Of a DNA stretch of 64,000 nucleotides, positions 45,809 to 57,460 are shown one piece after another. The position numbers and the translations under genes are program-made. The notes beneath the pieces were generated by a model that ran no database searches, was not told the DNA's origin, and saw only the letters and a list, made by a program, of their open reading frames with translations. Each line of letters opens with the position of its first letter. The first letter of the stretch is position 1. This stretch comes from Bimuria novae-zelandiae CBS 107.79 (Eukaryota; Ascomycota; Dothideomycetes; Pleosporales; Didymosphaeriaceae), in assembly GCA_010015655.1 (NCBI GenBank), contig ML976661.1, positions 800,075 to 864,074 on the forward strand, given 5' to 3'.

Positions 45809-46515
45809 GGTTCGGGCGTGGGAATGAGGCGATATGGGTGTGCGAAGGAAAGCGATCTGGGCGCGATGGGAAGAAAAGCGAGCCCAGCAGGCTGCACCAG
45901 GTCGTCACGTGTGGGTGGGCTCGATGAGCTTATGCGTTGAATGAAGTACCTAGGTACCTAAATATGTCCGTGGTCACGCGTTCAGCAACGACTCAATGCA
46001 GCAGAGTGGATGCAAGTGGGTGGACAAGTAGGAGGTGAGTTCCACGGTCGGCGGCAGGCACCAAACGCGGTCACCGCACCTGCCCCAAGCTTCTCACTAG
46101 CGCGCCAAGCCACCCACGTCCATACAAATAAATTTCTAGCTACACCATCCACTCTCTTCTCTCACCAACAACCTGTGCCAGCGCTCCCGTCCATCCTCCG
46201 GGGTGTGTTCGGTCGACGCGTTGGCAGTTCGTCCGCCCCCAAGGAGCCATCTTTACTATGATGTCAATTTCCGGACGACAGGTTGGAGAGCGAGTCGGCA
46301 GTGGCTATGAAGCCTGAGTTCGCCGCAAGGTTTGAGCTCGGTGGATGGCGCTGCCAGGGCGACTGATTCCTACTCCCTTATGCTAGGCCGTCGGCCGTTA
46401 ATGCTTGGGAAAAACCCAGTTGCCTACATTTTTTCCCTTCTTAACCCTATCCTGGTGATCTGCAACGCATGCGCAAAAGTGATATGAATGCAGCTGCCTG
46501 ACTTGCTGGATGCGC
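45809..46515. other. Intergenic between SNU66 and PTH2
   Basis: Both flanking genes are on the minus strand. The right part should hold the PTH2 3' region and the left part the SNU66 promoter. CT/CA-rich tracts at about 46080-46200 are notable but unexplained. Confidence 0.5.
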
Positions 46516-47141
46516 TCATAGCAGCTTCAAGCTTCCCGTCACCTGGTCCATGATACTTTTCGGCGCAGGTCCGATTCCCAACACCGTTGCGCTGCCGCTC
46601 GCAATCTGTGTCCGTCCAGCATCGTGTATGATATGTGCCACGAGTCCCAAACTCAGCGCCTGCGCCTGCAGCATCTCGAGCTCCTCCTCGCTCTTGACTT
46701 GCAGAGCGACCTTCATTTGCCCGCTGCGCTCCCATCGCTTCAACATAGCCGAGTCGGGTGACCGCCGCAGGAACTGCTTGTAGCACGCGAGCGTCGCGTG
46801 GCCGCACTGTGCGCCGATTTTGCCTGCGAATATATCGTCAGCAACGGTGGATGGAGGTGGAAGTGGAACTCACCCTTCGTCATGCCCAAATCCGTCCGCA
46901 CAACGAGCACCATTTTGCACTCTTCGCTGTGGTCGGGGAACTCGCGCGGTGCGCCATCGTCCTCATCCTCGTCCTCGTCGCTGGACTCTTCCCTCTTGAC
47001 TTGCTGCTGCGGAGGTACCGTGATCGGGCTGCCGCCGAACAGTCCGAGTGACTTCGCCTGTCCGATCAAGTATCCCGTCACGAGGCCGATGATGGCGCAG
47101 GCCGTTGCGACGTTTGCTGTTGAAGGTGGTGTGTCCGGCAT
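46516..47141 (-). CDS. PTH2: Peptidyl-tRNA hydrolase 2
   Basis: Hydrolyses the ester bond of peptidyl-tRNAs released prematurely from ribosomes. Two exons, 47141-46874 and 46823-46516, with a 50-nt intron (GTGAGT...GCTGAC...TCGCAG); product 191 residues. An N-terminal hydrophobic segment (ATACAIIGLVTGYLIG) probably anchors the protein to a membrane, as reported for eukaryotic Pth2. An acidic linker (REESSDEDEDEDDG) follows, then the catalytic domain: KMVLVVRTDLGMTKGK, IGAQCGHATLACYK, and the C-terminal DAGRTQIASGSATVLGIGPA. All hallmark residues are present. Confidence 0.94.
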
Positions 47142-47753
47142 TGCGAAGTGCGTAGTGGGAGTTCGTAAATGGTTCTTGTTGCAAACATTCAGGTATTAAG
47201 CGGTGGACGTGTGGTTTTTTTAGGGAGGCTTGGGCGCGTTTGTGCGAGAGTATGGGTGACGCGACGAGGCCGCGGTTCTTCGTAAACCACTAGTACGAGG
47301 TCATCCACTCCGCAGCTTTTCCTCTGTCGTCCCCGACAACCTAAACAGATTATGCGATATCTGACACGAATGACAATGCGACAATTATATGTCAGAAGGG
47401 CGTACTAGAATAATGAATAGATTCAAGGTCGTAATGAGGGCGTAGGAGGTGGATGATGGGCCTACATATGCAAGGCCATCCGCAGCTTTCTAGACGTGCG
47501 CTAATGTACAACAGGGTCACTGTCCTGTGTAGAGACGTTTAATGGTGTTTGGTACTTAGGGTCATCATTATGGATCAAATCTTGTGCGCCTGGGCACCTG
47601 GGGGGGCCAGGTACATCAATGATCACGGGAACACGCGCTAGCTGGGGTGTTCCTTCCCACCAGTCATTTCGCGACGTCTTTCTATCAGCTTTAGTATCAC
47701 TTGTTCTCGTCTACTCTGCCTCATAGACTGCATGCCGCATCCTTTCCCCAATT
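47142..47753. other. Intergenic, nothing recognised
   Basis: Includes the PTH2 promoter. No coding signal was recognised. Confidence 0.5.
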
Positions 47754-48694
47754 TTGATCTTGATCCACCATCTTCACTCTTTACTTACTGTCGGGGCTCC
47801 CAAACGCGGCACTGCCTTCTCCCGTGTCACAGCTTCTGTTCAGCGCGTCTGCTATCCGTCCAAGCTCCAACTTGCCGAATTCTTCGTGCACTCGTTGCAT
47901 CTATCGAACTGCGCTGACGCCGAGCGTTCTTTTCTGCAGTCTGTTCCATCTAATCACAATGTTGATTTCGGTTCTTCGTGCAGCGTGCAGCTTGCGCGGC
48001 GAGCACAGCAGATGTTACTACATGTATGGTCTGCCGAAATTCTACGCGCCTCGAGAAAGCTGAAAGGCTCGCGCAATTTCACCATAACCTATGTGATGAT
48101 GAGAGAAGCTCCTCAGAGCGCTAAAGGCACTAGCACTACCGACACCTCTGCTCATGGTCTCGCTAGTGACGATACTACCAGCATCCGGCCTGTCCCCGAC
48201 AGTGTTGCTTCCGGCAAAAATGCTTCTAGCGTTGACAAAGCATCCAAGGCCAAAAAACAAGTGGCTATCTAAAAGGAAAGAATGGAAATGAAATATCTAC
48301 GCATCGCGCTTAGTAGCAAAAATGTTACAAGCACACGTTCTTGGACAAAAGAGGAGATGATGAAAAAACTGAATGAGCTGAAAGAAGGCCCGAGAACCGA
48401 GGGACTGTCACTGAGGCAATTGCGCAGCCTCTGCAACAAATTAGGTATCGATAAAACACTCTCGATGTGAGGGAGAAGATGGCCAAGGAGCTAGAGAAAC
48501 ACCGTAATGGTACACGAGCAACTCCAACATCAGGTATTGTCGAAATGAAGCATAGCATTCGAGAAAGGTATAGGGATCCAGCTCACATCATCAAAGGCTC
48601 TGAAATATCATCGTATCCTGGAAAAATGACAGCAAGGGAACCACTAATTTGGTCGCATCGTACACCCTCAGCCAGGGTAAATGGTACATCCTAG
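47754..48694 (+). pseudogene. Degenerate hypothetical reading frames
   Basis: Low-confidence call. One frame is open from 47754 to a TAA at 48270-48272 and continues in the same frame to 48470. It ends in a Lys/Glu-rich helical segment (WTKEEMMKKLNELKEG, LRQLRSLCNKLGIDKTLS) that seems to continue after a one-base shift at about 48467 (VREKMAKELEKHRNG). LRQLRSLCNKLGI resembles a SAP-type helix-extended-helix motif, but only weakly. The stop plus the shift suggest a decayed gene; unrecognised introns are the alternative. Confidence 0.25.
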
Positions 48695-48785
48695 GTAAGT
48701 GGCCTGATACAATTCAACCAGGGCATCATTCTCCACACCAAATACTACTTGCACCGGGCTATACACTAATACACTACTAGGAGCC

Positions 48786-49769
48786 TTGCCGACATTGAAA
48801 GACCCCTTGTCATCTTTAACAACACTTGACGAGTCAGAACGTCTATCTCCGGACACTCTTCACTCACATACATATGCACTTGAAGCGTGTCGAAAACTCG
48901 GCTCACACACTACACAAAGGCGGCATATATACCTGAGTACCACTCCCCTTACTTTGGCACGATTCTTCGTAAGACCTCTGGGTTCGGTCTTCATCGCTAC
49001 CCAAATCGGAGACCTCGTCGACATCGCCTACTCTGCTCTCACGACACAGTTAGCTCCTTGTGAAAGAAGAGAATTCATACCCAAATACAAGGAAGCTGGA
49101 GTTTCCTGGCACGAGTTAGTCGAGTCGAGTCCGGACGACACTAGAGGAAATGATCTGCAAACGTATCGTTACCTGCAGTACTCGTTTAGAGCTTTGTCTT
49201 TCTTGATCACCGATGTAACCGATGCCTGGCTTCCAAACACCACGACGCAGGACACGGAAGCCAAGCAGGTTTTCCTCGGCGGCTCGGACGTCCGTATGAA
49301 TGACATACAGGTTATGCACGGAGGCCAGATACCTGATCTAGACAAGACTGCACAGATCCAGGTCCAACGTGGGTACAAGGCTTTTGGGACTAGGCAGAAG
49401 ATGGAGCAATGGAGGCGATGGTTCTCCCGCACAAACTGGACCTGAAATATTCGTATTCAACGGCGCGAAGACAGCGCCTCCTCCAAATTGCACGACAACG
49501 TATCACGCTTTCCCGTATGGGAGAAAAAGGAACAGGAAGAACTAAGGCGATTCCATGGTGTCATACACGCCCTTGTTGACGCAGTTCGCGCCTCGGAGAG
49601 TGGTGTGTGTCTTGTCACCAGTGTTCAGCAAGATGATGGCGACGCAACGAATATCGACCACGAGATCTATGATATGCTTGCCGGCGACGAATTGGTTCGC
49701 GAGACGGTTGAGTTGGCCCGGGCTAAGGCCGGACTGCTGAATGCTATCGAGGAAGCACCGTCCGCCTAG
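48786..49769 (+). CDS. Hypothetical protein, frame split by one TGA
   Basis: Not recognised. A frame beginning at 48786 is open for 219 codons to a TGA at 49443-49445. The same frame then stays open to the stop at 49767-49769. Read through, it would be about 327 residues with helical, polar composition (FIPKYKEAGVSWHELVES, LARAKAGLLNAIEEA). There are no membrane segments. Possible explanations: a nonsense mutation in a pseudogene, a short unrecognised intron spanning the TGA, or two separate small proteins. A minus-strand frame over 49542-50063 is open too but looks less protein-like. Confidence 0.35.
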
Positions 49770-50269
49770 AACCATCGTAGATACCCAGACCTGCCAACAA
49801 GAGCTTGCGTACCCGTACAGCGCCAGCACAGTTTGATGTACCATATCTTCGCAATGTTCAAATCGCTGGGCTTGCTCGTGCTTGCGGGGGTTCTTAACCT
49901 GCGGCGCCATCGTGCAACCAGCGGTATTACCGTACCTGGCTTCAGCAAGGTTTTCTTTTATCGTGTTCAACGACCTGAATAGGTCATGCGACGCACAGCA
50001 ACTGAAAAACGCGAGGGTTACAGCAACCATTCTGCCGATGCCCAGGTTCGAAGTCTCCTTCACATCGCCATCGTATCATCGAACCGACGACCGCGATTCG
50101 CCTCTCAGGAACGGACCTGCCCACAAACACAGGGAACAGCAAAACAACGCTTTCTGCAATCTCAATACATCTATCTTCGCTATATGAATAATTCATATTG
50201 CTACATTCTAAAATCGAAACTCCATCCGATTCCCCACCCCCGTATTAAAAAAACCCTAAAAGCCGCACC
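49770..50269. other. Intergenic with a short segment repeated at 61 kb
   Basis: Lies between the hypothetical frames and the GMC oxidoreductase. A segment of about 55 bp at 49948-50003, reading TTTTCTTTTATCG then TTCAACGACCTGAATAG, recurs at 61086-61137 with few mismatches. No gene is supported. Confidence 0.5.
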
Positions 50270-52351
50270 CTAAGTCCCACCTAATATAGCCGCCGCCTGT
50301 TTCTCCGCCAACGCATACACAGTAGCCATCGGATGCCCGGGCGGCAAAAACGGTACAGCGCTCAAATCCACCACGCGCAACGCCTGCACGCCGAACACCC
50401 TCCCCTTCGAATCCACAACCGCTTGCTCGTCGCCCTTTGTCCCCATCTTGCACGTGCTGCTCGCGTGGAAGAAGATCTGCGCAGACTTGTGGATGTACGA
50501 GAGGATATCTTCATCAGATTGCGTCGCGTTGCCTGGGGAAATCTCGTCGCCGATGAGCACAGGCGCGAGCGTCTTGTCTGCGAAGATCTCGCGGGCGCGT
50601 CGGACGGCTGCGATCAAGATCTCCTGGTCGCGCGGGTCGCTCAGGAAATTGATGTGGATGACGGGCGGATCGAGGGATGAGGCACTCGATATGGATACAG
50701 TGCCCCGCGAGAAAGTGTTCACCAGCGCGATGTCGATGCCGACGTAATCGCCGTCGTCGGGGGGGATGGGGCCGGGGTACCCTTCTGTGGCGAGGATCTC
50801 GAGATCGGGCCAGTCCTTGGGGACCGCGGCGTCGAGGTCTGCGGCGGTTTTCTTGGATATCAGGCGCCGCGGGACTTTTTCCCAGCCGATGATTTCGCCG
50901 CCTGTGCCGGAGAGCGGACCGGTGCCGTCGCGGAGGAAGGACGCATCGGCTGCCACGCGCTTAGCGGCGGTGTTGAACTGGGTGGAGCTGGGGGTTTTGA
51001 CTTTGTGGACAACGAGGGCGGCGGGGTGGTCCTACGTCGTCAGTCCACGTACGATGATGGGATAGACGGAGACTTACATGGAGGTTCTCGCCGACGCCGG
51101 GCAGGTCAGCAATGACGGGTATGCCGTACTTGCTCAGTATAGCCTTGGGCCCAATACCACTAACCATCAACAGCTGCGGACTCTGGAAGACTCCCGCGCT
51201 GAGAATGACCTCTTTCCTCGCCGTCAACCTCGTAACTTTCCCCAGCGTATCTGTCTGCACGCCCACAGCCTTCGTCCCCTCGAACAACACCCTCGTCGCC
51301 ATGGTGTTAGGATACACCACCAGATTCGGCCGCTTGAGTACCGGGCGTAGGAACGCCGTCTCCGCCGAATCCCGCACCATCGTCTTCGGATCTACACTGC
51401 GCATATCCCAACTACTCCCTATCAACACGCCCCCAATATACCCAGGTATAGCCTTCATCCCCAGCGCGCGCACAGCCTTGAGCGCCCAGCTGGTAAATGG
51501 ACCGACATAGTTCGTATAACTCACGCTGACCTCGCCGCCCGTGGCGCGCGCGCCCGCAGGATCGTCGGGCGGTGTGGAGTTTGCGCGGCGCTTCGAGGCG
51601 TCTACTTTATGAAAGGTGACAGACTTGTCGAAGAAGGACTGGAAGTTCGACCAGGCGAAGCCGGCGTCGCCGACGTCGGCGGCCCATTTGTCGTAGGAGC
51701 CGGCGGTGCCGCGCTGGTAGCCGATATGGTTGCGTGCGCTGGAGCCGCCGAGGGCGCGGCCGCGCGCGTAGTGGATGGATTGGTTGCCGAAGCCAATTTC
51801 GGGTGAGGTTGTGAACATCCAGTCTACGAGGGGGTTGGCCTGGATGAGAGGATGGTATTAGTCTTGGCCAGGCCGGGGGGTTCAATGATAAGAACCACGC
51901 CTGGATTTCATTCCAGGAGCGTTGACGCAAGAGGGAACTCAATTGTGTGTATATGCAATGAACATGGCTGAAGGGAGGGGTTGGGATGAGGGAACTCACA
52001 TCGTCGAGCGTCATGCCCGTGCCGGTCCAAACATAACGAGGAATGGCACTGATATTCCCGTTGGAGAACTCGTAGAAAGTGCCGGCTTCGATGACGGCAA
52101 CAGTGTTGGCAGGAGAGGCTGAGAGGCGATTGGCAAGGAGGAGACCTAACCGTGTCAGTGCAGTCCAGAACTGATATGCCACGCTACTCACCTGCGGTAC
52201 CGCCGCCTACAATAACATAGTCGTAAGAGGCATTGACTCCCGGGACGCCGAAAGATTGTCCAAGAAGCTGCTGCCCAGAGATCGGGTCTGTAGGCGAACC
52301 ACAGGCGAGGAGCGGTGCGAGAAGGAGGAGAAGAGGTTTCCGCATCATCAT
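50270..52351 (-). CDS. Secreted GMC-family FAD oxidoreductase
   Basis: Glucose-methanol-choline flavoenzyme (CAZy AA3-type) that would oxidise an alcohol or sugar and reduce O2 or quinones. Four exons on the minus strand: 52351-52192, 52145-52000, 51839-51078, 51031-50270; introns of 46, 160, 46 and total product 609 residues, normal for the family. A signal peptide follows three consecutive Met codons (MMMRKPLLLLLAPLLACGS). The ADP-binding motif VIVGGGTAG sits at about 47-55, then YARGRALGGSSARN (PROSITE GMC type 1 region), and SAGVFQSPQLLMVSGIGP (GMC type 2). Near the C-terminus are the active-site His in HASSTCKMG and the closing VPFLPPGHPMATVYALAEK. Substrate cannot be told. No neighbour suggests a pathway. 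Confidence 0.92.
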
Positions 52352-53575
52352 CGAGACTCAGAGAACAGCGAAAAGGCTATTCGTTGATAAGAGTAGAGAG
52401 TGCGGCCTCGGAAGAAAAAGACTGTCTGCTCCGTTCAACCTCCAGATACAGCAGCCTACCTCGAAGACATCTAGGCCTTCTTATACGCACCTGAGCAAGC
52501 AATCTCTCGCATCCATCGCATTTGCCTCTTTCTCGATCGTGCCCCTCTTAGCTCCCGCAACCTGCGTGGCGGCGTTCCGCATCTCACCGAAGGCAATCCT
52601 TCTGTCACTCCTGCCTTCCTCCTCTCCTGGCTCTCATTGGTACCGTGTGAGGCCGGTTTCGGTCTACACGTTCTCACGATACGTGTGGCTTGGGGAAATG
52701 GTACCACCAACACCGCTCCGGTGAGAAACATGACTATGTCTCAGGGCCCTCAGGCTCTACCCTCGCCCGTCAAAACACCTGCCAGGCCAGCACTATATCG
52801 TAGCATACCATATCACCCCATAGTGAACTGACGAACGCTGGTTGGAAGTAGTTCTCCTTGTCAAAGCTTCCAAGTCGCCCAATTGCTAGGCACAAAGCTT
52901 GACTCGCGCTTGTCTATGCAGGGTCCCTGGAGACCCGGTTCCCCAACCCGTGCAGCTGTCAGGGCGAGAGTGCTGCCACGTGCATGGTGTGCGTTTTCTG
53001 ACAGCGCGTGCAGAAGCTTCGGGGTACAGATGCAGGAACAGAGCTGGGGTGGCGTTTTCTGATAGGGCGGGGTGCTCGGTCGGCGAGCCGTCGTTTCGGG
53101 TCGAGATGGGCATACATTTGATGCAAATGCACAGGGGGGTAGTGGCGAGAAGACGTTGGTTGGGGACGTGCGCTCCTGGCACATGGTGCCTATTCTCGTC
53201 GGGTGTGACCAACAAGAAGGTTTATAAGTGGCTGGCCGCCTCCAAAAGGCAGATGACTTACGCCGTTACCATTGGCGGATTATGCCGCTGGAGGATTTTG
53301 TGTAGCGTCCATAACGGCGACCGAGTGCTTACGCTTACGACCACAACGTAAGCCTTCGGTGGCTCGCATTGTACGTACCGTGCGAAACCGGGGAGCTTGG
53401 AAATGCGGGTTCTCGAGGAAAATATGGCGAAATCCACGTTCGGATACGAAACTCGCGGCTTTCCGGTGGAAGTGCTGCCTCTTGTTGGCGCTGAGTTGAC
53501 TCCACCGATACCGGAAGGCACTCCAACGTAGAAGCCTCATGAACAGCTGTTCCCATCTCTTTTCAAAGACACACT
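52352..53575. other. Intergenic, nothing recognised
   Basis: About 1.2 kb upstream of the GMC gene and downstream of the HET relic. Several open frames of 60-160 codons overlap on both strands with no domain and no consistent structure; they look accidental in this GC-rich stretch. The GMC promoter lies at the left end. Confidence 0.45.
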
Positions 53576-55140
53576 TCATGCGATCGCGAGGTATTCATCA
53601 TCGTCTCCTTGAAATACCTCCTGGTCCACGATGAAGCCGACGCCAATCCGTTGAAACGTCTGCGCGCCTTCGCTGGGTGCCTTCAGCAGCAGATTGAGGA
53701 ATATCGGATCCTCGCCACCAGGCCCGCTGCTTTGTCCCATCTCCTGCATAATAAGCAAGCTCGTACAAACATGCTCGCCCTGACCGATGTCCCGGCATCA
53801 TTCAAGATCGCAAAGCCCACAACTTCTCGTGTCTGAAAATCGAGCAGATCGTACGAGATCTTTGGGTAAATGAGTAAGTATTGCATTGAAGAGACGGACC
53901 CCGAGCCCACAAACTTCTCAAACGGTGGGAGTTTCACAGTGCTCCCCAGACTGAGTTCCACCTTCTTGACGATACATTTCTTCGCCAAGCCGCGGACTGC
54001 TAAGGTAAATGTATCTTTGAGCTCGAACTCGCAACGCTTGGAGATCTTGTCCGCTCGGACCCTTTTCGGCACCATCATTACGAGAGGGCCTTGTGTGGAC
54101 GCCCACGACCAGCTCGGAAAGACTTGTAATTCCTGTGGTCGCGTTGCTTCTCTCGCGACCCAAAATAGCTGCTGCGGCAGATCGCCGGCCCATACGCCGT
54201 CCACGTACTGATCGATCCTATCGCGCTGCATCATGCGTGCAATGCCCTCCACGGCGGCAAGCACTTGACGACAGGCCCACATCATGCCCTTGGTGGTGAA
54301 ATGGACGATGCGGCGGCGTGCAAGTGCCCATTCTTGGAGCACCCATCCTCTTCTGCCCAAAGGTTCGAAGATGGGGCGGAACTTGCCTTTGCGATGCTCA
54401 TTCTTGTTCAGCTATACGTGTCCATTCTGGACCCCATGTACTGTGAAGTAAGGTATGTTGATAGATTCCTCTTGGGGTAGTCGCTCGAGAAAATACCCTT
54501 CACTCGAATTAGATGCTCATGAAGCTGCTATGACAAGCTCCGCACTACTGTAGAGCTCTCCCATGCGCGGTGCTTCATTCGCCCAGTCGTCTTTGTCATC
54601 TTGAATGATGCACAGGCTATCGATCCAAAGATACCGCACATTTAGCGAGCGCGTTATTACCACAGCATCCTGGACTGGCTTAGATAGCTGCGGAAATGGA
54701 ATTCCTGTGAGGTGTTGCTCCATCCTAGAACCTTTAGATTCGTCACATAAGATTTAACGGTACTCATACTTTTCATAGCCGTTAACGAGATTTTCTCTTC
54801 CATGGGCCGATGGCCTTGACTAGACCGCATTTCTACCTCCACCTCACACAATTGAAGATAGCCATCTCTCGATGCAGGACGGTGCGGAGCGACCACCTCG
54901 CGCCCAGATGTCCACGCTGTACGTTTCACCCAGCTGCAGTCGTATGTTCGGATACCTTTCGTGCCACTCCCCTTCGCTTGGAATACTATTCCAAACAAAA
55001 GCGCAGAGTTTGCATTGTTCTTCCTTCCCCTTCCGCTCGCGACAGTCGCTCGAAAATTGGAATCCTCGCTCGACACGGTTGGGGTCCGGATTATCGGTGC
55101 CCACAATGCGGGCAGATTGGTAGCCCGACCGGTCGAACAA
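53576..55140 (-). pseudogene. HET-domain protein gene, broken
   Basis: Heterokaryon-incompatibility proteins trigger cell death on non-self fusion. On the minus strand an N-terminal piece (54844-55140) contains EEQCKLCAFVWNSIPSEGEW. The diagnostic HET core VRYLWIDSLCIIQDDKDDW lies near 54600-54650, and RRGWVLQEWALARRRIVHF follows at about 54290-54355. Lesions: TGA at 54517-54519, TAG at 54412-54414, a frame change near 53795, and apparent loss of the segment before the core that normally includes a YVALSYCWG-like motif. The true C-terminus (DDDEYLAIA) ends at 53576. Decay is clear, as is common for this fast-evolving family. Confidence 0.75.
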
Positions 55141-55554
55141 GTAGTATATGATGGAGTAACAATTCGTGCAGAAGCCCTGTCTGGTAGGTGGAAGGTGGGA
55201 CCGCGGCCACTGTTCTTGCAGTGTCGTGGTGGGCTCTGCGTGCTAGGTTCATTAATGTTAGACCACGTCGTGCTTGCATGCCGGGCAGTTGTGCTTGCTT
55301 GCAGGCGCATCGTATCACTATATACCTAAGCCGTGGTGAACAATCGCAAGATGGACATTGAGAGAGGGACAAGACAGCGCAGCGACGTGCTTGCGTCCCA
55401 GATGCGCCCAGGCAAAACAGTCAAGAAGTTCTCTCGCTCAATTGGGAAGGGGCACGTCGATCTACACAATCAGCGCCTGTGGTATTGTTCAATGCTGAAG
55501 CCGCTATTCTTACACGAAAATGAACAGTTTTTATACAAAGCGCACGTCACCCGA
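55141..55554. other. Intergenic, nothing recognised
   Basis: Between the HET relic and bL28m, both on the minus strand. It contains the bL28m 3' region. No gene is supported. Confidence 0.5.
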
Positions 55555-56961
55555 CTACGCGTGAGGTCTCCCATTTGCCGACTCCTTCTCGCTGGCCTCG
55601 GTTAACGCGTCCCATTCGGATGTCTCCACAGACTCCCATGACTCTCCGAGACCTTCTCCAGCCATAACGCCGTTCAATGGCCACTCGTTCGCATTGTTCT
55701 CTTCCCACCTAGCCAAAGTTTGTTCGATGTACACCGGTTCCGAGCCAGCATCAATAATGTGCTGCGCCTTGTCCAAGGCTGTCTGGATGCGCAGGCGCTC
55801 CTCTACCGGGGTGTTCTCGTCAGCGAGGGCCTTCTCGGCGGCCTTGATCTCGTCCAAGGCCTTTTTCTTCAACTGTGCCTGGAGCGCCTCTTCGCCGCCC
55901 GCCGCCTCGATTGCCGCTGCGCGCGTAGCCGCAGCGTTCGGGTTCAATTGGTTCCTGTATGCTTCGTAGCTGCCAGCCGCTGCGATTTCCTTCTTGATTT
56001 CTAGGCGATGTTTGCCGGCAGCTTTCTTGAATTGTTTCTCGTTCTCGAGCTTGTGGCCCAGCTTCTCTTCCAGCCTGGCTTTGAACTGAGCGAGGTTATG
56101 CTCACGCCTCTCGGCGCGGGCCTGTTCCCTCAGAAACGCGAGCTTGACGCCCTGCTCCAGCGTGTCGACCAAGCCGCGCCTGACGTACCTGTCCCCCACG
56201 AAGATCGTTTTGCGGTACGCCTCAGCTGCCTCAGCCGAGCCCTTGTCCTTCACGTTCCGCAGCTTCGCTTCGGCTTTTTCCTGCTGTAGCGACGCTGCGA
56301 CGCTCTCGTCGGATTTGGCCAGCGCCTCGATGGCGGCTTCTTGGGCGGCTGCGACTGCTTTGTCAGGCAGGGGCCACTGCGCGTCGATTTCTTCCTGCGG
56401 CACACCCAGCGCGGCGGCCTCATCGCGCATCCGGCGCACGACTGCGGGCTTCTGTAGAAGTGTCCAGCGCAGCGCCCAGCCCGTCGGGCCGAGCTCCTTG
56501 ATGCGGCTCTCCGACTGCTTCAGGAGGTACTCGTCCAGGCCGCCCTCGCGGTCTATCGTCTTCAGCACGTTGGCCGTCACGCGCAGCTTGATCTTCTTCT
56601 GCAGGGCGACCGAGTAGAGCGACTTGGAGAGCACGTTGGGCTTCCAGTAGCGTGGCGTCTTAGTCTCCGTCTTGGGGGACACATTGTTGCCGAACTGGAT
56701 CGTCTTGCCGCCGTAGAGGCCTTTGTCTTGCTGCTTGTACAGCAATGAGGGACCGTAGGGGTATTCGGGTATCTTTACGTTCTGGGGGATGACATATTTG
56801 GGCAGGTGCGAGCCGAGATCGCCGCCCTTTTTGCGAGCGAGCGGGTTCTTGAAGAGGAGGACGGACGTAGTTGTAAAGAGGCGCGGTGTCGATTGGGCGG
56901 TAACTGTAAGTGCGGAGGGCTTCGTAAGAGCGCCAGACAGGGCGAGGCAGCGAGGTGGCAT
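55555..56961 (-). CDS. MRPL24: Mitochondrial large-subunit ribosomal protein bL28m
   Basis: Structural protein of the mitochondrial large ribosomal subunit. One exon of 468 codons from ATG 56961. The N-terminus is basic and hydroxylated (MPPRCLALSGALTKPSALTV), as in mitochondrial targeting peptides. The bL28 core is at residues ~85-175: GLYGGKTIQFGNNVSPKT, TPRYWKPNVLSKSLYS, KIKLRVTANVLKTIDREGG and IKELGPTGWALRWTLL. It is followed by a long, charged, Ala/Glu-rich helical tail of about 290 residues that bacterial L28 lacks; fungal homologues are extended too. Frame intact. The symbol follows yeast usage. Confidence 0.9.
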   Translation of the reverse strand: MPPRCLALSGALTKPSALTVTAQSTPRLFTTTSVLLFKNPLARKKGGDLGSHLPKYVIPQNVKIPEYPYGPSLLYKQQDKGLYGGKTIQFGNNVSPKTETKTPRYWKPNVLSKSLYSVALQKKIKLRVTANVLKTIDREGGLDEYLLKQSESRIKELGPTGWALRWTLLQKPAVVRRMRDEAAALGVPQEEIDAQWPLPDKAVAAAQEAAIEALAKSDESVAASLQQEKAEAKLRNVKDKGSAEAAEAYRKTIFVGDRYVRRGLVDTLEQGVKLAFLREQARAERREHNLAQFKARLEEKLGHKLENEKQFKKAAGKHRLEIKKEIAAAGSYEAYRNQLNPNAAATRAAAIEAAGGEEALQAQLKKKALDEIKAAEKALADENTPVEERLRIQTALDKAQHIIDAGSEPVYIEQTLARWEENNANEWPLNGVMAGEGLGESWESVETSEWDALTEASEKESANGRPHA

Positions 56962-57460
56962 GGTAGGAAGGCAGAGCGCGATACAATGGCGCGCGTCGAT
57001 GGCTGCTATGCTTAACGCGGAGGTCCGAAGAAAATAATTCTTTGGTAAGCAGTCACGTGCGTAAGTTTTGCTCAGGGGTCCTCGCTAGCGCGTTTAGTGC
57101 TAGTCCTCCTCACGCCTTACATCTGAAAGACACTGAGCATATAATCGCAATTTTCTGTTTTTCTGCCATTTTCTATTTTTCTGTTTCTACGATAGTAACC
57201 ATTATCCGCCATGCAAAATCAAAGATATACATCAGTGATCGAAACACTGCCTGGGAGCTTGAGAGACCGCTGAGTTATCGGTCCTCATCTCTCTTCCTGC
57301 CACTAGTTGGGCCGTTCCTGGTTTGCACCGTTGTTCTTCGTCGTCGGTCTCATGTCTCCTCCTGGCACTAATGGCGCCATACAGGATTCGCACCGTTGGA
57401 GCCTGAGGAGTGATCCTGGTTCGGAGGGAACATACCCTGGTCCAGGTTCAGCTCGTGGTC
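56962..57460. other. Intergenic, nothing recognised
   Basis: Contains the promoter of bL28m on the left and the 3' region of the JmjC-like gene on the right. Pyrimidine-rich near 57150-57200. Nothing further was recognised. Confidence 0.5.

Noticed and set aside
43832..45827. Several plus-strand frames of 80-200 codons
   Set aside because: All are antisense shadows of the Lys/Glu-rich SNU66-like gene, giving Ser/Leu/Phe-rich low-complexity translations.
49542..50063. A 173-codon minus-strand open frame
   Set aside because: Composition and lack of domain make it less likely than the plus-strand frame that ends at 49769; no splice or start support.
52233..53351. Overlapping plus- and minus-strand frames of 100-160 codons
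   Set aside because: Mutually overlapping on both strands, no domains, no intron structure; typical chance frames in GC-rich DNA.
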